From Lacrimispora sphenoides (lineage in GTDB: Bacteria > Bacillota > Clostridia > Lachnospirales > Lachnospiraceae): a stretch of 64,000 nucleotides of DNA. The DNA lies in the NCBI RefSeq assembly GCF_900105215.1, contig NZ_FOIP01000001.1:2006001-2070000 (forward strand), given 5' to 3'. Every line of letters starts with the position of its first letter. The stretch's first letter is position 1. The position numbers were made by a program, and so were the translations under genes. The notes under the pieces were generated by a model that did not search any database, had not been told where the DNA came from, and saw only the letters and a list, made by a program, of their open reading frames with translations. Positions 61,521 through 64,000 of this stretch are shown here, piece after piece.

Positions 61521-61566
61521 ATGGGCAGGATCCGGTATAATCCGTTTCCTGCCCATGCATTTTATT
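61521..61566. terminator. Terminator after glycosyltransferase cluster
   Basis: ATGGGCAGG (61521-61529) pairs with CCTGCCCAT (61548-61556), inner GGAT/ATCC, then GCATTTTATTATT. It lies between convergent genes. Confidence 0.75.
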
Positions 61567-61588
61567 ATTATAAAGTTATCTGCCCAGG

Positions 61589-63040
61589 TTATCTTGCAAT
61601 ATTAGGGTCCGTAGGATCCCAGGTCTGGGTTTCGGGTATGATCTGTTCAATGGCCGGTCTCTCGTAGGGGCCTGGAACCGGTGATTCGTAAATCGTAACG
61701 GTGGTTCCGATAGCACAGTGATCATATACCCACTTGGCGTCTCCGGAGAGGAGCCGGACGCATCCCGCTGACTGAGCAATGCTCATATAATTATAAGTCA
61801 TCGGATCCAGCGTCATATTGTTAGGTTTGCTGTACAGAATGGAATGAATTAAGAAGCCCTTCCAGATACGGGTTGCGTACTGGGTAAAGATTCCGTGATT
61901 CATATCCCTCCAGCGGTACTTTTCCGGAGTCTGGTATGTCCCAAGAGGGGTATCCGGTCCGGTGGAGGTCAAAAAGGATTTCACCGGAATAATATAGCCG
62001 TTGTTCCCATCTTTGGCAAAGATGGTCATGCAGTTCATGGATTTGTTGATGCTGATGAGGAATGGTCCCTTAGCGCCGATAATTGGCTCTAAGTCAGTGA
62101 GCATTTTTCCGGATTCGTCGAAATAATATTTGTAGCCGTCAAGATACTGCCAGCCAGTCACCGGATAGGAATCCTGGAAATAGTAACGTTCATTGCCTGC
62201 CCATGCCCAGCCGGTGAAGGACGTACCATCTCCGTTAAAGTAACGGAGGCCGCCATCGATCAGCCGCATTCCGTCTGCAACGGCGGAAATCAGAGGCTTC
62301 TCCGTGGCATAAGGGAACTGGGAATTCTTGGTGTAAAAGGCCATTCTCAGCCCTGTTATGTAATGTCCGGTTCCCATGGTTCCTGTAGTGGTCCCATTCT
62401 TCGCCCAGTCCATGGTGGTCCCGTCTTCCAACTGTGCGGTATAGTAGAGGTCGAACTGGTTATTCACATAACCGGAAAACCTCATCTGTACTGCTTCGAT
62501 GTTTATGTCATTGGCATAGTTGGTAGTCTGCTGTCCGTTTAAAACCCATGGAGACCAGCCGGTGCTGGAGGTATAGGTCCGGTAAAGCACGTTTCCAACA
62601 ATGTTGGTAAGAAAGGTGGACATTCCGTGAAAGCCCTGTCCGTTATTTGTGATCCATGCATCATTAACAAATGGCTGTGACCAGTTGCTGTCACCGACCA
62701 TAACGGTAGTCTGGAGACGTGGGAAATTGGCCTTTAACGCTTCCTGAGCAGCTCTGGTAGCTTCATCTACCTCGCCGTCTTCGCCGCCGCCTTCCCCTTC
62801 TTTTCCAATGTCTATACCGGCATTTGCCAAAGCGTTTTCCGCTTCATCTGTAGTTACGCCTTCCTGCGTCTGGGTGTTCGTCTGGTTCTGATCTTCAGAC
62901 TGCCCGTCGCTCTGACTGATGGGGACACCATTCTTAAATCCCGGTCCATATGCTTCATCTGCCCATGCAAGGGTGGCCTGTCCGGAAACAAGAGCAGCCG
63001 TCAGGCAGAGAAGCGTCAGGCTTCGTGTCAGTTTACGCAT
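61589..63040 (-). CDS. Secreted L,D-transpeptidase with ChW-like and cell-wall-binding repeats
   Basis: 483 residues. A Sec signal peptide (1-27, ending ATLAWADEA) is followed by a Gln/Glu-rich linker. Residues about 110-230 hold two Trp-rich repeats (TGWSPWVLNGQ, DWAKNGTTTGTMGTG) that resemble Clostridial hydrophobic W repeats. Residues about 255-310 resemble choline-binding-type wall repeats (GWAWAGNERYYFQDS, GWQYLDGYKYYFDESG). The YkuD domain occupies about 320-450, with catalytic Cys427 in SAGCVRLLSGDAKWVYDH. It would make or modify 3-3 peptidoglycan crosslinks outside the cell. The convergent neighbour is a glycan gene cluster. It stands alone on the minus strand. Confidence 0.88.
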   Translation of the reverse strand: MRKLTRSLTLLCLTAALVSGQATLAWADEAYGPGFKNGVPISQSDGQSEDQNQTNTQTQEGVTTDEAENALANAGIDIGKEGEGGGEDGEVDEATRAAQEALKANFPRLQTTVMVGDSNWSQPFVNDAWITNNGQGFHGMSTFLTNIVGNVLYRTYTSSTGWSPWVLNGQQTTNYANDINIEAVQMRFSGYVNNQFDLYYTAQLEDGTTMDWAKNGTTTGTMGTGHYITGLRMAFYTKNSQFPYATEKPLISAVADGMRLIDGGLRYFNGDGTSFTGWAWAGNERYYFQDSYPVTGWQYLDGYKYYFDESGKMLTDLEPIIGAKGPFLISINKSMNCMTIFAKDGNNGYIIPVKSFLTSTGPDTPLGTYQTPEKYRWRDMNHGIFTQYATRIWKGFLIHSILYSKPNNMTLDPMTYNYMSIAQSAGCVRLLSGDAKWVYDHCAIGTTVTIYESPVPGPYERPAIEQIIPETQTWDPTDPNIAR

Positions 63041-63123
63041 AATTTAAAACCTCCTGAATTCTAAAAATGAAAATTATATTCCTTTATACTCTAACACAAG
63101 TAAGTTCAAAATGCTATATACGA

Positions 63124-63152
63124 TTTACATTTAATGGGGAATATAGTACAAT
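63124..63152 (+). promoter_or_regulatory. Promoter of flippase gene
   Basis: TTTACA (63124-63129), 17-bp spacer, TACAAT (63147-63152). Confidence 0.6.
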
Positions 63153-63194
63153 AAGGCGTAAATGTAAATTGGTAAAGCAAGGAGAAAAGCCAGT

Positions 63195-64000
63195 ATGTAC
63201 CAGGAAAATATGAAAAAAAAGGTCCTTTCCGGTCTGTTCTGGAAAGTGATGGAAAACGGGGGTACACAGGGGATTCAGTTCCTTGTTTCGGTTCTGCTTG
63301 CCAGGATGCTGACACCGGCAGAGTCCGGGGAAGTCATGCTCATCATGATATTTATCACCATTGGAAATGTGTTTGTCCAAAGTGGTTTTAATACCTCCCT
63401 GATCCAGAAACAGACGGTGGATGAGGCCGATTATTCCTCTGCATTTTATATCAGCGGAGCCATTGCTTTTGTTTTATATGTAATTCTCTTTTTCTCAGCT
63501 CCGGCCATAGCTTCTTTTTACGGACAGCCTGTTTTTACTCCGGTGCTCCGGGTCCTTTCTGTGACCCTGTTTTTTGGTGCCGTTACCTCCGTGCAGTCTG
63601 CTGTGATCGCCAGGAATATGGAGTTTCGAAAGCTTTGTCTGGCAAGCCTTTTTGCCGCCCTTTGCTCCGGTATCATCGGTGTATTTCTGGCATACAGGGG
63701 ACAGGGTCTGTGGGCTCTTGCCATGCAGCAGTTTTTCTACAGCTTTTTCTTAATGGTCATGCTGGTATTTCTGGTGAAGTGGAGGCCAAGGCTTCTGTTT
63801 TCCGTTAAGAAGGCGAAGGAATTGTTCTCTTATGGCTGGAAGATACTTTGTTCCGGACTTATTGATACAGTATTTAATAATGTTTACGGGCTAGTCATCG
63901 GGAAATTATATAATTCCGCCATGATGGGGCAATACTCAAGAGGAAACCAGTTTCCTGCTCTGATTGCAAATAATCTTGGAGCGGCGATCCAGTCGGTCAT
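63195..64000 (+). CDS. Polysaccharide flippase (MOP superfamily, Wzx/TuaB-like), 3' end outside window
   Basis: The frame starts at ATG 63195 after AAGGAGAA and is open to the end of the window, giving at least 268 residues. It begins MYQENMKKKVLSGLFWKVMENGGTQ, then successive hydrophobic helices: GIQFLVSVLLARML, VMLIMIFITIGNVFVQSGF, ISGAIAFVLYVILFF and others, with SLIQKQ and RNMEFRKL at loop positions typical of the polysaccharide-transport (PF13440/PF01943) group. It would move lipid-linked sugar units across the membrane and belongs with the glycosyltransferase cluster. The complete protein should be about 470-490 residues. Confidence 0.88.
   Translation, partial: MYQENMKKKVLSGLFWKVMENGGTQGIQFLVSVLLARMLTPAESGEVMLIMIFITIGNVFVQSGFNTSLIQKQTVDEADYSSAFYISGAIAFVLYVILFFSAPAIASFYGQPVFTPVLRVLSVTLFFGAVTSVQSAVIARNMEFRKLCLASLFAALCSGIIGVFLAYRGQGLWALAMQQFFYSFFLMVMLVFLVKWRPRLLFSVKKAKELFSYGWKILCSGLIDTVFNNVYGLVIGKLYNSAMMGQYSRGNQFPALIANNLGAAIQSV

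Noticed and set aside
1..64000. CRISPR arrays, tRNA and rRNA genes
   Set aside because: No regularly spaced repeats, tRNA cloverleaf or rRNA-like sequence was noticed on reading; a dedicated search (tRNAscan-type or CRISPR finder) would be decisive.

Overview
The window looks like chromosome from an anaerobic, probably spore-forming Lachnospiraceae-type Firmicute (Lacrimispora / Clostridium cluster XIVa-like). The signs are AGGAGG-type ribosome binding sites, moderate-to-low GC, an 811-residue GH94 cellobiose phosphorylase of clostridial length, a CspB/CspC-family subtilisin-like protein, an XpaC-TelA pair, a ChW-repeat wall protein, a DUF4489 protein, and an agr locus with a cyclic-peptide precursor. 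This assignment is inference; no rRNA or other marker gene is present.

Layout. 1-1.2 kb: 3' part of an oleate hydratase. 1.4-6.8 kb: three-gene cassette of AAA+ (MoxR-like) ATPase, propeller-like protein and VWA protein. 6.9-9.1 kb: small ORF, large serine recombinase, and a DMT-family (YdcZ/DUF606) transporter gene lacking its 5' part, with an inverted repeat at the junction. 9.3-11 kb: subtilisin-like protein whose catalytic Ser is replaced by Gly. 11.4-17.1 kb: trehalose locus (treR, treP, a cytoplasmic-type sulfatase, treC) with two mutually reverse-complementary operators and a third, weaker one at treR. 17.6-20.9 kb: L,D-transpeptidase and a MocR regulator. 21.4-29.7 kb: cellobiose/beta-glucoside locus (GH94 phosphorylase divergent from a LacI regulator, a binding protein, two permeases and a GH1 beta-glucosidase), with a duplicated 17-bp operator. 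29.8-34.2 kb: small, poorly characterised genes (cupin, methyltransferase, Cys-rich proteins). 34.4-43.7 kb: core-type genes (HD hydrolase, mgsA, BTAD regulator, sortase B, glmM, xpaC-telA, leuA). 43.7-50.8 kb: sugar import and oxidation locus (LacI, Gfo/Idh/MocA dehydrogenase, sugar isomerase/epimerase, ABC transporter). 51-54.1 kb: agr quorum-sensing locus on the minus strand in the order agrA-agrC-agrD-agrB. 54.2-64 kb: surface-polysaccharide locus (glf, GT8, three GT2, a DegT aminotransferase, an ATP-grasp protein), a second L,D-transpeptidase, and the start of a flippase gene that runs off the window.

How the parts work together. The trehalose PTS would deliver trehalose-6-phosphate to TreC. 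A sulfatase expressed from a TreR-operator promoter suggests that a sulfated trehalose or related sulfated sugar is also used. The cellobiose locus pairs an ABC importer lacking its own ATPase with both phosphorolytic (GH94) and hydrolytic (GH1) cleavage. The agr locus carries a 49-residue AgrD precursor and, just upstream of agrD, a sigma-A-like promoter preceded by a direct repeat that could bind AgrA. This would close an autoinduction loop on agrD-agrB only.

The best candidates for something not fully described are the AAA+/propeller/VWA cassette beside a recombinase, the trehalose-linked sulfatase, the CspC-like pseudoprotease, and the agr peptide with core CICIG.
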